Assembly (NCBI GenBank): GCA_036307185.1
Contig: JAXJYC010000029.1
Coordinates: forward strand, 186,001-250,000
DNA: 64,000 nt
Reading direction: 5' to 3'
Source of the DNA: SVEL01 sp017381055
GTDB taxonomy: Bacteria > Bacillota > Clostridia > Lachnospirales > Lachnospiraceae
Shown here: positions 54,170 through 62,311 of the stretch, one piece after another
Layout: each line of letters opens with the position of its first letter
How positions within the stretch are numbered: the first letter of the stretch is position 1
The notes under the pieces: model-generated
What the model saw: only the letters and a program-made list of their open reading frames with translations
Database searches by the model: none
What the model was told of the DNA's origin: nothing
Program-made: the position numbers and the translations under genes

Positions 54170-56401
54170 CTATTTTATCTCTGTGACCATTTCAAAATCA
54201 CTCATACTATATACAAATACTCCTCTATTTTCCCCTACAATATAGATATAATCACCTATGTAAAGCGCTCTTGCCTCATTCAAATATCCGTCAGCAAGCT
54301 CTACACATATAACTTCAGTAAGTTCGCTACCTACATAGCTAAATATTCTATAGTGACCATCATCATCACCAAATCCTAATAAATTATTTTTAGGACTGAT
54401 AAATATTGCTTTATGATTATACACTGCATCAGCACCATATACGTCTTCTAAAATACATACATCTGTCTCTTTTACATCTGTCTTATCTGATATATCAAAA
54501 GTAGAGATTTTTATATTCCAGTCATCATTATAACCTATTCCCACAAGTTTATTATCATCCCACTTATGAAGATATGTTGAAAATCCTGGAATCTTCAATG
54601 CACCTAAAACTGTTGGATTAGTTGGATCCGATAAATCAATTGAGAATAATGGATCCATTACCTTATATGTAACCACATAAGCTATATCACCATCAAATCT
54701 CACACCATAAACTTTTTCATTTTTCTTAAGCTCTGGTATAGATCCTACCACTTCTAAGTTCGCATTTAATACATATAAAGCACTTGTTTCTCTATATTCA
54801 CTATAAGTATATGGATGAATACGCTTTATATCTTCAGTAACCCACTCACTTCCGTTGTAATACTCCATCTTAACACTCTGACATCTTCCCTTCCAACGAT
54901 CTACACTTACTGCCACACGAAGATATCCATTATATTCATCTATAGCAAATTCATCCCCTACCTTACCATCAATAACTGTTCTTCCGCTTGCTTTTATATC
55001 ACCTTCGCCATAAGAAAGTCTAATTATCTCAGATTTATTGCATTCTTCTACTTCAGCACCCTCTCTTGCATCGATATTACTTTCATATACAGAATCAATA
55101 TAATAAATATTATTAGCACTTACATATATAGTGCCACTTGCTTGACCAAGTACAGCCTTAACCTGCTTAAAATCCTTAGTATCTGCCATATCTACTGTAC
55201 CAATCATATGATATAATTCAAATTTTTCACAATTAGCCACATAGATATCTTCTGGATTCACATCACCTTCACTAGTACAAACTGATAATTTATCTTTCAA
55301 TTCTTCTATACTAGTATCTTTAAATTCATTGTTTACGTAATCATTTAATACAATGCCATCATACGCATCTTCATATATATCATAATATTTATTACCGATA
55401 TTTTTCTCTGAAAATACATATAAATATCCATCTACAAATCTACATGAATCATATATACCTTCCATAAATAATGTATTTATAATTTGTGGATTTGCTCTAT
55501 CTTCTATATCATAGAAGGATAACACTGTACTTCCACCATAATTACATATCGCTACAAGCTTATTTTCATATACAAGCATTTCCTTATCAGAATAATATAT
55601 ACTTTTCTCACCCGAAACTGCATTTATTATAGGCTCACTAATTGAACCTTCATAAACCTTTGATGTTTTATCACCATCAGCCTTAACTATTGTAAGAACC
55701 AAATCACCTTCTTGTGAATCGCTAACTTCCTTCTTGCTATTTAAATAATAAATATACTTTCCGTCTGTCTTAACAACATCAGCCTCTCCTACATTTTCAG
55801 TTCGTGTATTTGTTTCTGAATATTCAGGAGTTGTTTCCTCTTGATTTTCCTCACCTTTAATTTCCGTTTCAGGCCTCATAGTTATCAAATCGTCTGATGG
55901 ACTATTAACCACACCGTCATTATAGATTTCACCTTTTGAACTAGTTCCAAATAATCTATCAAGCTCTTTATAAAACTTATCCTTTACCGTTTCTTTTCTT
56001 CTTATTGTCTGCTGTGCCATATAATATCTAGCTAAATCCTCATAGCTTGATAATGTATCTATCTTTTCCTCACTAAATCCATTTTGTGCCACGTTATCAT
56101 ATACATCTTTATATATCATCATATCGTTATTTACATTTCTAGCACCTGAACCTAATAAAATAATACCTACAGATGCTGCCGCAATAACAGTTGCCATCCC
56201 ACCACTTATTAAACTGATAAGCTTTCTTTTATTTCTCTTCTTATTATTTTTGTTATCCTTAGCCTCCTTAAATGCTCCCTCTTCTTTCATCTCGGCTATT
56301 CTCTTCATCATATTATCCGGTGACAAGCTATCTGGAATCTGGATATTTTCTGCTTCTTGATTTATCTTATCTAAGATTTTTGTATCTTTTTCGCTATTCA
56401 T
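54170..56401 (-). CDS. Membrane protein with beta-propeller domain, probable anti-sigma partner
   Basis: The 743-residue protein has a cytoplasmic N-terminus of about 60 residues (IPDSLSPDNMMKRI, then a Lys/Asn-rich patch), one membrane span (~residues 63-85) and a long extracytoplasmic domain of the Beta_propel (secreted beta-propeller) type, with repeated FYDIEDRANPQI- and IDLSDPTNPTVLGAL-like blades. The N-terminal segment resembles that of sigma-factor-binding regulators. The ECF sigma gene directly upstream (16 bases) strongly suggests an anti-sigma role. The start has AGGAGG. Confidence 0.75.
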   Translation of the reverse strand: MNSEKDTKILDKINQEAENIQIPDSLSPDNMMKRIAEMKEEGAFKEAKDNKNNKKRNKRKLISLISGGMATVIAAASVGIILLGSGARNVNNDMMIYKDVYDNVAQNGFSEEKIDTLSSYEDLARYYMAQQTIRRKETVKDKFYKELDRLFGTSSKGEIYNDGVVNSPSDDLITMRPETEIKGEENQEETTPEYSETNTRTENVGEADVVKTDGKYIYYLNSKKEVSDSQEGDLVLTIVKADGDKTSKVYEGSISEPIINAVSGEKSIYYSDKEMLVYENKLVAICNYGGSTVLSFYDIEDRANPQIINTLFMEGIYDSCRFVDGYLYVFSEKNIGNKYYDIYEDAYDGIVLNDYVNNEFKDTSIEELKDKLSVCTSEGDVNPEDIYVANCEKFELYHMIGTVDMADTKDFKQVKAVLGQASGTIYVSANNIYYIDSVYESNIDAREGAEVEECNKSEIIRLSYGEGDIKASGRTVIDGKVGDEFAIDEYNGYLRVAVSVDRWKGRCQSVKMEYYNGSEWVTEDIKRIHPYTYSEYRETSALYVLNANLEVVGSIPELKKNEKVYGVRFDGDIAYVVTYKVMDPLFSIDLSDPTNPTVLGALKIPGFSTYLHKWDDNKLVGIGYNDDWNIKISTFDISDKTDVKETDVCILEDVYGADAVYNHKAIFISPKNNLLGFGDDDGHYRIFSYVGSELTEVICVELADGYLNEARALYIGDYIYIVGENRGVFVYSMSDFEMVTEIK

Positions 56402-56416
56402 ATTTAATCCTCCTTC

Positions 56417-56944
56417 TTAATAGTCATATTTAAAACATTTACAATTTCTTAATTTTTCTAACGCCCTACTCAACTTTGATCTTACCGTATTACTGTTAAG
56501 ATTTGTCATCGTACTTATCTCATCACTACTCATTCCAGATACTGCTGAGCATAACACAATAGTTTTTTCCTCATCACTAAGGATATCCAGCGCCTTTTTT
56601 ATATCAGTTCTAAGAACTGACTCCGTTTCCACATTCTCGAGACTTTGACAATCAACTTCCTCAATATCCTCTGTCCTATTTATGTAATACTCCTTAATTT
56701 TAATGCTACACTTGACGTTCAATATTTTCATCGCCCATGCCCTATATGCATTTAAGTCCTTAAGCTTAGAAATCCCTTTATACATATCAAATACAGCCTC
56801 ACTCACTACATCCTCCGCATCTTCTACATTTTGAAGCTTATAATAAGCAACCCTATACATCTCCTTGTATAAATCCTCATATAAAATTTTAAATGCTTCA
56901 TCATCGCCATCTACGGCTCGTTTTACTATAACTTCTGTAATCAT
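56417..56944 (-). CDS. RNA polymerase ECF-type sigma factor
   Basis: The 175-residue protein has sigma region 2 (AFKILYEDLYKEMYRVAYYKL, ..EDAEDVVSEAVFDMYKG, AYRAWAMKIL) and region 4 (LSDEEKTIVLCSAVSGMSSDEISTMTNLNSNTVRSKLSRALEKL, read as two stretches), with no regions 1 or 3: an ECF factor. It is followed by the beta-propeller membrane protein, its likely regulator. The -35-like TGCAAC at 57018-57023 could be a self-regulated promoter. Confidence 0.88.
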   Translation of the reverse strand: MITEVIVKRAVDGDDEAFKILYEDLYKEMYRVAYYKLQNVEDAEDVVSEAVFDMYKGISKLKDLNAYRAWAMKILNVKCSIKIKEYYINRTEDIEEVDCQSLENVETESVLRTDIKKALDILSDEEKTIVLCSAVSGMSSDEISTMTNLNSNTVRSKLSRALEKLRNCKCFKYDY

Positions 56945-57017
56945 AACCTTCTTCCCTTCAGCTGAATGCTATTTAAAATGCATTTCTATATATTAAGTAA
57001 CATATTTTTCCAAAACT

Positions 57018-57023
57018 GTTGCA
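57018..57023 (-). promoter_or_regulatory. Possible ECF -35 element upstream of the sigma gene
   Basis: The minus strand reads TGCAAC followed by AGTTTT. AAC-containing -35 elements are typical of ECF promoters. A clear -10 is not recognisable, so this is only a candidate. Confidence 0.25.
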
Positions 57024-57031
57024 TCAAATTT

Positions 57032-57061
57032 CAAAAAAAGCCCCTGCTATTAAGCAGGGGC
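57032..57061 (-). terminator. Terminator of ilvNC
   Basis: A perfect GCCCCTGCT/AGCAGGGGC stem with a 4-base loop is followed on the minus strand by seven T, 18 bases past ilvC. Confidence 0.92.
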
Positions 57062-57078
57062 AAAATATACTTATAAAA

Positions 57079-58098
57079 TTAGTTGTTGATAAGCTTATCT
57101 TCTTCGTTATTCCAGCTGTAAAGCTTTCTGATTTCCTTACCAACTACCTCTGATGGATGCTCAGCCTGAAGCTTTCTCATAGCCTTGAAGTGTGCCTGAC
57201 CACCAGCCTCTGACATATCTAAGAGGAAGTCCTTAGCGAATGTTCCATCCTGGATATCTGTAAGAACCTTCTTCATAGCCTTCTTTGTCTCTTCTGTGAT
57301 AATCTTTGGTCCTGTGATATAATCACCGTACTCAGCTGTATTAGATACTGAATATCTCATACCTTCGAAACCTGACTGATAGATAAGGTCTACGATGAGC
57401 TTCATCTCGTGGATACACTCAAAGTATGCGTTTCTTGGATCATAACCAGCCTCTGTAAGTGTCTCATAACCAGCCTGCATAAGTGCACAAACACCACCAC
57501 AAAGTACTGCCTGCTCACCGAAAAGGTCTGTCTCTGTCTCTGTTCTGAATGTTGTCTCAAGAACACCAGCTCTTGCTCCACCGATAGCTAAAGCGTATGC
57601 TAAAGCGATATCCTGAGCCTTACCTGTAGCATCCTGATGTACAGCGATAAGTGATGGAACACCCTTACCAGCCTGATACTCGCTACGTACTGTATGACCA
57701 GGTCCCTTAGGAGCAACCATTGTTACATCAACGTCTGCTGGAGGTACGATCTGACCAAAGTGAATGTTGAAACCATGAGCGAACATAAGCATGTTTCCAG
57801 CCTCTAAGTTTGGCTCAATTGACTCCTTGTACATCTTTGCCTGTAACTCATCGTTGATAAGAATCATGATGATGTCAGCCTTCTTTGCAGCCTCAGCAGC
57901 TGTATATACTTCAAATCCCTGTGCCTCAGCCTTAGCCCATGACTTACTACCCTCGTATAAACCGATGATAACGTTGCATCCTGACTCCTTTGCATTAAGA
58001 GCATGTGCATGTCCCTGGCTACCGTAACCGATAACAGCGATTGTCTTTCCTTCTAATAATGATAAATTACAGTCTTCCTGATAAAAAATCTTTGCCAT
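57079..58098 (-). CDS. ilvC: Ketol-acid reductoisomerase
   Basis: IlvC carries out the second step of valine/isoleucine synthesis. The 339-residue class I enzyme shows GYGSQGHAHALNAKESG (NADP-binding), APKGPGHTVR, FGEQAVLCGG and E..HEMKLIVDLIYQSG, with metal-binding Asp/Glu. It lies 35 bases after ilvN. Codons here are less AT-biased than in its neighbours, consistent with high expression. Confidence 0.95.
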   Translation of the reverse strand: MAKIFYQEDCNLSLLEGKTIAVIGYGSQGHAHALNAKESGCNVIIGLYEGSKSWAKAEAQGFEVYTAAEAAKKADIIMILINDELQAKMYKESIEPNLEAGNMLMFAHGFNIHFGQIVPPADVDVTMVAPKGPGHTVRSEYQAGKGVPSLIAVHQDATGKAQDIALAYALAIGGARAGVLETTFRTETETDLFGEQAVLCGGVCALMQAGYETLTEAGYDPRNAYFECIHEMKLIVDLIYQSGFEGMRYSVSNTAEYGDYITGPKIITEETKKAMKKVLTDIQDGTFAKDFLLDMSEAGGQAHFKAMRKLQAEHPSEVVGKEIRKLYSWNNEEDKLINN

Positions 58099-58133
58099 TT
58101 TTATTAATCCTCCTATAGCTTTATATGTATTAC

Positions 58134-58619
58134 TTAATTGACTTTTCCGCGGAGAAGTCCAGTGATACCAGTTCTAACAAGTTGCTCAATCTTATAACCT
58201 TGCAACAATTCAATAAACGCATCAAGCTTGCTCTGGTTACCAGTAAGCTCAACCATAAGTGACTCAGCTGATACGTCAACAATCTTCGCTCTGAAGACAT
58301 CAGCCACAGCTATTACCTGCTGTCTCTGCTCGCCAGAAACGCCAACCTTTACTAATATAAGTTCACGACATACCGAATCATAATCTGTAAGTTCTGTTAT
58401 TTCGATAACATCTACAAGCTTACTAATCTGCTTTTCAATCTGCTCAAGAATCTCATCATCGCCAGTGCAAACAATAGTCATTCTTGAATAAGCAGGATTC
58501 TCAGTTTCACCTACTGTAAGACTATCAATATTGTAACCTCTTCTTGAGAAAAGAGCTGCTACTCTGTTAAGTACGCCGGCAGTATTTGCTACTAATACTG
58601 AAAAAACCTTTCTCTTCAT
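58134..58619 (-). CDS. ilvN: Acetolactate synthase, small (regulatory) subunit
   Basis: The 161-residue protein begins MKRKVFSVLVANTAGVLNR, an ACT domain that binds valine and controls the catalytic subunit (IlvB), followed by the C-terminal activation domain (GYKIEQLVRTGITGLLRG). The large-subunit gene is not adjacent. It is the first gene of ilvN-ilvC, under promoter 58680-58708. Confidence 0.93.
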   Translation of the reverse strand: MKRKVFSVLVANTAGVLNRVAALFSRRGYNIDSLTVGETENPAYSRMTIVCTGDDEILEQIEKQISKLVDVIEITELTDYDSVCRELILVKVGVSGEQRQQVIAVADVFRAKIVDVSAESLMVELTGNQSKLDAFIELLQGYKIEQLVRTGITGLLRGKVN

Positions 58620-58679
58620 AATGAATCTTCCTCTCTTTGGTTTTTAGTTATATTTTATAACTTTACCGTCATAAAGTAA

Positions 58680-58708
58680 ATAATAACCGTTTCAAATGAC
58701 TTTGTCAA
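58680..58708 (-). promoter_or_regulatory. Sigma-A promoter of ilvN-ilvC
   Basis: The minus strand reads TTGACA, 17 bases, TATTAT, about 60 bases upstream of the ilvN ATG. The short leader leaves no room for a T-box. The -35 lies within TTGACAAAGTCA, which also covers the -35 of the mntP promoter at 62276-62304. Confidence 0.8.
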
Positions 58709-58759
58709 GTTTTATAACGGATTATTTAAATATTTTTATATTTTATCATAATAAATAGA

Positions 58760-58807
58760 AATAGGCTATTACAAAATGAAATATTTTTCATTTAATAATA
58801 GCCTATT
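58760..58807 (-). terminator. Terminator of the chemotaxis receptor gene
   Basis: An 11-base stem (AATAGGCTATT and complement) surrounds an inner AAATGAAA/TTTCATTT stem, and on the minus strand is followed by TCTATTTATT. It lies 56 bases past the receptor stop. Confidence 0.7.
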
Positions 58808-58862
58808 CTGTATCTAATCGCAGTTACATCTTTTCTACGATTTTCTCACTATAATACACTGT

Positions 58863-60275
58863 TTAAACCTGTTTAAATCTACCTACCTCACCATTAAGTG
58901 ACTTAGCAATATTCTCATTAGATTCAGACTCATCTCTAATAAGTGACATAGCATTTACAAGATCAACAGCATTCTCTGCCACATCAGCAACACCTCTAGC
59001 ACTCTCATCAACAGTAATAGAAATGTCATTGATACCCTGAGCCATAGTCTGCATTGTCTCCTCGATTTCAGCAGCATCCTTAGCAAATCCCTTTAAGATA
59101 TCATTCATACTATCCGCATCTGCTCTGTACTGTTCAACAATCTGAACAAAACCATCGTAATCATTTATAACCTGCTCATCGATAAAGTCAATCATTCTCT
59201 CAGCACTCTTAGCCAACTTCTCAACTGCTAATGTAACAATGTTACTGATTTCCTGAATATTATTTGCTGTATCACGGCTACTATCAGCAAGAACACTAAT
59301 CTCATGTGCAACTACAGCGAAACCTCTACCAACTTCACCTGCTCTTGCAGCCTCTATTGAAGCATTAAGAGAAAGAAGGTTTGTCTGTCCAGCAATACCT
59401 AAAATATCAGCTGTAAGTTCACCAATCTTTTCAACACTCTTACTCTCGTTAACGGAAGTTCTAAGATCTTCCTTGATTTCATTAATAACTTTATTAGCCT
59501 TTTCTTTACTCTCAATAGTTTCTTTATACATCTCTCCAGACTTATTTTTAATAGTCTCTACGATGTCAGCACCTTCTCCTGCCTTCTCATTTACACTCTT
59601 AACGCTTTCAAGAACATTAAAGCTTCCTGTAGCAATCTGTTCAACAGTTGCTGAAACCTCTTCCATAGAAGCCGATAATTCTTCCATAGCAGCTGAAATG
59701 TTAACTGAATTCTCATTAGATGCACTAACCTGTGTCATAACATTATCAGCAGAAGCAAGAAGATTCTCAGATTCTATCTTAAGCTTGCACATAATACTCT
59801 GAAGTTGTTCTATAAAGCTATTGAAACCAATAACAAGCTGACCAACCTCATCCTTTGTCTTAACATTAAGTCTCTTTGTCAAATCACCTTCGCCACTCTC
59901 AATCTCATTAAGAATCGTTCCAAGCTCTTTACTCGCCCTCTTAGCTGGACCAGAAATAGTTTTATACACAATAAATATAATTACAGCCATTACCAAAGCT
60001 GTTATAGCTAGAAGTATGTAATTAAAGATAACTGTGCCTTCAACCTTTGTATCTGACTTGTCAAAGATTTCTCTAAATTCTTTAGAACTTGAAATCTGTG
60101 TCTCCACATCATCAGCAGCACAAGCCTTACCGTATGCATCTACGCTCTTCTCTAACCTATCTACATAATCTCCCATTACACCAAACGCTGCGATATTTAA
60201 CACACACATAAGTACCATAATAATACCGCATAAAATAACTAGTCCGCAGACTTTTCTTCCAATAGTTTTTGACAT
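58863..60275 (-). CDS. Methyl-accepting chemotaxis protein
   Basis: The 470-residue receptor has a first span (~residues 9-32), a small extracytoplasmic sensing loop of about 65 residues, a second span (~residues 85-105), a HAMP linker and a cytoplasmic signalling tip with GQTNLLSLNASIEAARAGEVGRGFAVVA. The sensing loop is short, helical and charged, and resembles no sensor family I can name. GGAGG lies before the ATG. No che or flagellar gene is near it. Upstream there is a weak AATGATAA-like -10, but no convincing sigma-28 promoter. Confidence 0.93.
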   Translation of the reverse strand: MSKTIGRKVCGLVILCGIIMVLMCVLNIAAFGVMGDYVDRLEKSVDAYGKACAADDVETQISSSKEFREIFDKSDTKVEGTVIFNYILLAITALVMAVIIFIVYKTISGPAKRASKELGTILNEIESGEGDLTKRLNVKTKDEVGQLVIGFNSFIEQLQSIMCKLKIESENLLASADNVMTQVSASNENSVNISAAMEELSASMEEVSATVEQIATGSFNVLESVKSVNEKAGEGADIVETIKNKSGEMYKETIESKEKANKVINEIKEDLRTSVNESKSVEKIGELTADILGIAGQTNLLSLNASIEAARAGEVGRGFAVVAHEISVLADSSRDTANNIQEISNIVTLAVEKLAKSAERMIDFIDEQVINDYDGFVQIVEQYRADADSMNDILKGFAKDAAEIEETMQTMAQGINDISITVDESARGVADVAENAVDLVNAMSLIRDESESNENIAKSLNGEVGRFKQV

Positions 60276-60435
60276 AACTATACCTCCATTATTAATTTTT
60301 GTTTCTTTTCGCCTTTTTCTCCTATGTTTTTTTTATTCACATACAACAGCTCTTATACTAGATTTTATCATTCTTATTTATATTTTTTAACAAAAATAAT
60401 TATTTTCTGACAATTTTTTTATTAGATATTTAATT

Positions 60436-60479
60436 AATAAAAAAATGCTATGAGTAACATTTCTGTTATCATAGCATTT
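60436..60479 (-). terminator. Terminator of the Na/Ca exchanger gene
   Basis: AAATGCTATGA pairs with TCATAGCATTT, with an inner GTAACA/TGTTA(C) pairing, and on the minus strand is followed by seven T, 5 bases past the stop. Confidence 0.88.
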
Positions 60480-60484
60480 AACCA

Positions 60485-61429
60485 CTATCTAATACAAATA
60501 TATACAAGGTATGATGCATACATAAGAAGCATCACAATACCTTCTTTTCTATCAATTCTTTCCTTTGTCCAAGAAAATACATAAATTAGTAAGCTTGCAG
60601 CTGTAAGAAGTACAATATCAATAATGTTCTCCATAATGAATGTCATAGGACTAATTGTTCCTGCAACACCTAAGATAAGAAGTATATTAAAGATATTTGA
60701 ACCTAATACATTACCAACAGCCATCTCAACTTCATTTTTTCTACTAGCTACAATAGATGTAACAAGCTCTGGCAAACTAGTTCCAACAGCTACAATTGTA
60801 AGACCAATAAGATTCTCTGAAAGTCCAAGCTTTCCAGCAATTGTAACAGCACCATCTACAACGAAGTCTCCACCAAACTTAATAGCTGCAATACCACCTA
60901 CAATATATATAATACAAAGCCAAACCGGAATAGTCTTTTCTACAACTTCATCATCCACTGTAGCTGCTCTAGCCTTAAGTGCAGCTCTAACAAGTATAGT
61001 AATATATGTGATAAATAATACACATAAAATAACACCATCTATTCTACATACTTCCATACCAATAATTCCCATCACAAGAAGAAGCACTCCACAACCAATA
61101 GCTATTGGAAAGTCTTTCTTTAATATGTCCTTAGTGATAGCCAATGGTGCAAATAACGCACAAGCACCACAAACCACGATAAGGTTAAACATATTTGAAC
61201 CAACTACATTACTAATCGCAATAGCATTATTTCCCGCCAATGATGCTGTAGTACTTACAGCTAATTCTGGAAGACTTGTTCCCATGGCAACTATTGTAAG
61301 ACCTACAATAATTGAAGGTATACGAAGCTTCTTCGCCACTGTTGAACTACCCTCAACAAAGAAATCTGCACCCTTTATAAGAAGTACAAAACCTACAAGT
61401 AAAATTCCGATTGCTTTAAGCATTTCCAT
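60485..61429 (-). CDS. Sodium/calcium exchanger family protein (CaCA, YrbG type)
   Basis: The 314-residue antiporter has about ten spans in two inverted repeats, each with the alpha motif: SLPELAVSTTASLAGNNAI...NVVGSN in the first and SLPELVTSIVASRKNEVEM..GNVLGSN in the second. It exchanges cations, probably Na+ or H+ for Ca2+. It follows mntP on the same strand by 42 bases and may share the manganese riboswitch-controlled transcript. Confidence 0.9.
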   Translation of the reverse strand: MEMLKAIGILLVGFVLLIKGADFFVEGSSTVAKKLRIPSIIVGLTIVAMGTSLPELAVSTTASLAGNNAIAISNVVGSNMFNLIVVCGACALFAPLAITKDILKKDFPIAIGCGVLLLVMGIIGMEVCRIDGVILCVLFITYITILVRAALKARAATVDDEVVEKTIPVWLCIIYIVGGIAAIKFGGDFVVDGAVTIAGKLGLSENLIGLTIVAVGTSLPELVTSIVASRKNEVEMAVGNVLGSNIFNILLILGVAGTISPMTFIMENIIDIVLLTAASLLIYVFSWTKERIDRKEGIVMLLMYASYLVYICIR

Positions 61430-61471
61430 AATAATTCATCCTTCCTTTGTGTTTTAACTCCGTTAACTATA

Positions 61472-62056
61472 TTAACAAAATAATCCAAGATGCTCAAGTA
61501 ATATTTTAACACCTATTCCGACAAGAATTATACCACCTGCAATTTCAGCCTTTTTCTTAAATCTTGCACCAAAGAAGTTGCCGATATATACGCCAGCTAA
61601 AGATATAATAAATGTCACAACACCTATTATTGTTACAGCTTTTCCTACAGGATACTTTAAAAATGCAAATGTAATTCCTACTGCTAGAGCATCTATACTT
61701 GTTGCAATTGCAAGAATAAACAACTCCTTTATATCGAGCTTCTCTATATTCTTACCACACTCACACTCTTCTTCCTCATCTCCCTTAATAGCTTCATATA
61801 GCATCTTTCCACCTATAATACCAAGCAAACCAAAAGCTATCCAATGATCCACCTTTGTTATATACTGTTCAAACTGACTTCCAAGTAACCATCCTATAAA
61901 TGGCATTAAGGCCTGAAACCCACCAAAGAATAGACCAATTACCACTCCATGCTGCCATTTCACCTTCTTCATAGAAAGTCCTTTGCATATAGATACGGCA
62001 AAAGCATCCATAGCAAGACCTACACCCATTAATAGCAATGTAACAATCAAATGCAT
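61472..62056 (-). CDS. mntP: Manganese efflux pump MntP
   Basis: MntP exports Mn2+ to prevent toxicity. The 194-residue, six-span protein has two repeats with MDAFAVSICKG and SIDALAVGITF, the conserved Asp-containing motifs. The ATG at 62056 has AGAGGAAG before it; an in-frame ATG at 62110 lies inside the riboswitch terminator and is rejected. A yybP-ykoY riboswitch lies directly upstream. Confidence 0.93.
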   Translation of the reverse strand: MHLIVTLLLMGVGLAMDAFAVSICKGLSMKKVKWQHGVVIGLFFGGFQALMPFIGWLLGSQFEQYITKVDHWIAFGLLGIIGGKMLYEAIKGDEEEECECGKNIEKLDIKELFILAIATSIDALAVGITFAFLKYPVGKAVTIIGVVTFIISLAGVYIGNFFGARFKKKAEIAGGIILVGIGVKILLEHLGLFC

Positions 62057-62098
62057 AATTCTTCCTCTTTTCGTATTTTTCATGAGTAACAAACAAAA

Positions 62099-62225
62099 AC
62101 TCACGTGCAATGACTAGACATAATCTAGACACATGCACGCGAGTCTCATTCATTAAGATTTGCCAGATGTAAACACATCAGGATGTTGACAAATCACGCC
62201 GTAGCGCAAACTACTCCCTCACGAG
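62099..62225 (-). promoter_or_regulatory. yybP-ykoY manganese riboswitch with expression-platform terminator
   Basis: The minus strand has GGGAGUAG (62211-62218), a short CUAC-closing hairpin, UUUGUCAACAUC (62182-62193), and a GGCAAAUCUUAAUGA segment, matching the yybP-ykoY aptamer order. Its 3' side runs into a terminator in which ACTCGCGTGCA (62134-62144) pairs with TGCACGTGAGT (62099-62109), followed by TTTTTG. Manganese binding should prevent termination and turn on mntP, as established for this RNA class. Confidence 0.8.
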
Positions 62226-62275
62226 TTATTCATCTAATCACAGTTATATTGCAACTAGAATTCTATTTATGGGCT

Positions 62276-62304
62276 AGTTTACTTTAAACCTGTGACTTTG
62301 TCAA
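62276..62304 (-). promoter_or_regulatory. Promoter of the mntP riboswitch transcript
   Basis: The minus strand reads TTGACA, 17 bases, TAAACT. The start would be near 62269, about 50 bases before the riboswitch core. The -35 is part of TTGACAAAGTCA, also found at the ilvN promoter. Confidence 0.6.
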
Positions 62305-62311
62305 TATATTT

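Noticed and set aside
58620..58862. T-box or leader-peptide attenuator upstream of ilvN-ilvC
   Set aside because: The promoter leaves a leader of only about 55 bases, with no T-box sequence, no run of Leu/Val/Ile codons and no terminator.
60276..60484. Sigma-28 promoter ahead of the chemotaxis receptor
   Set aside because: Only GATAA of the -10 (AATGATAA) matches and the -35 spacing is poor in an AT-rich region; too weak to call.
60624..61457. A 277-codon plus-strand open frame
   Set aside because: It is antisense to the Na/Ca exchanger, has no ribosome site and a composition of Ile/Thr/Pro/Ser typical of the reverse strand of membrane-protein genes.
62057..62110. Longer MntP N-terminus starting at 62110
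   Set aside because: The codons fall in the riboswitch terminator and spacer; the ribosome site and family alignment support 62056.
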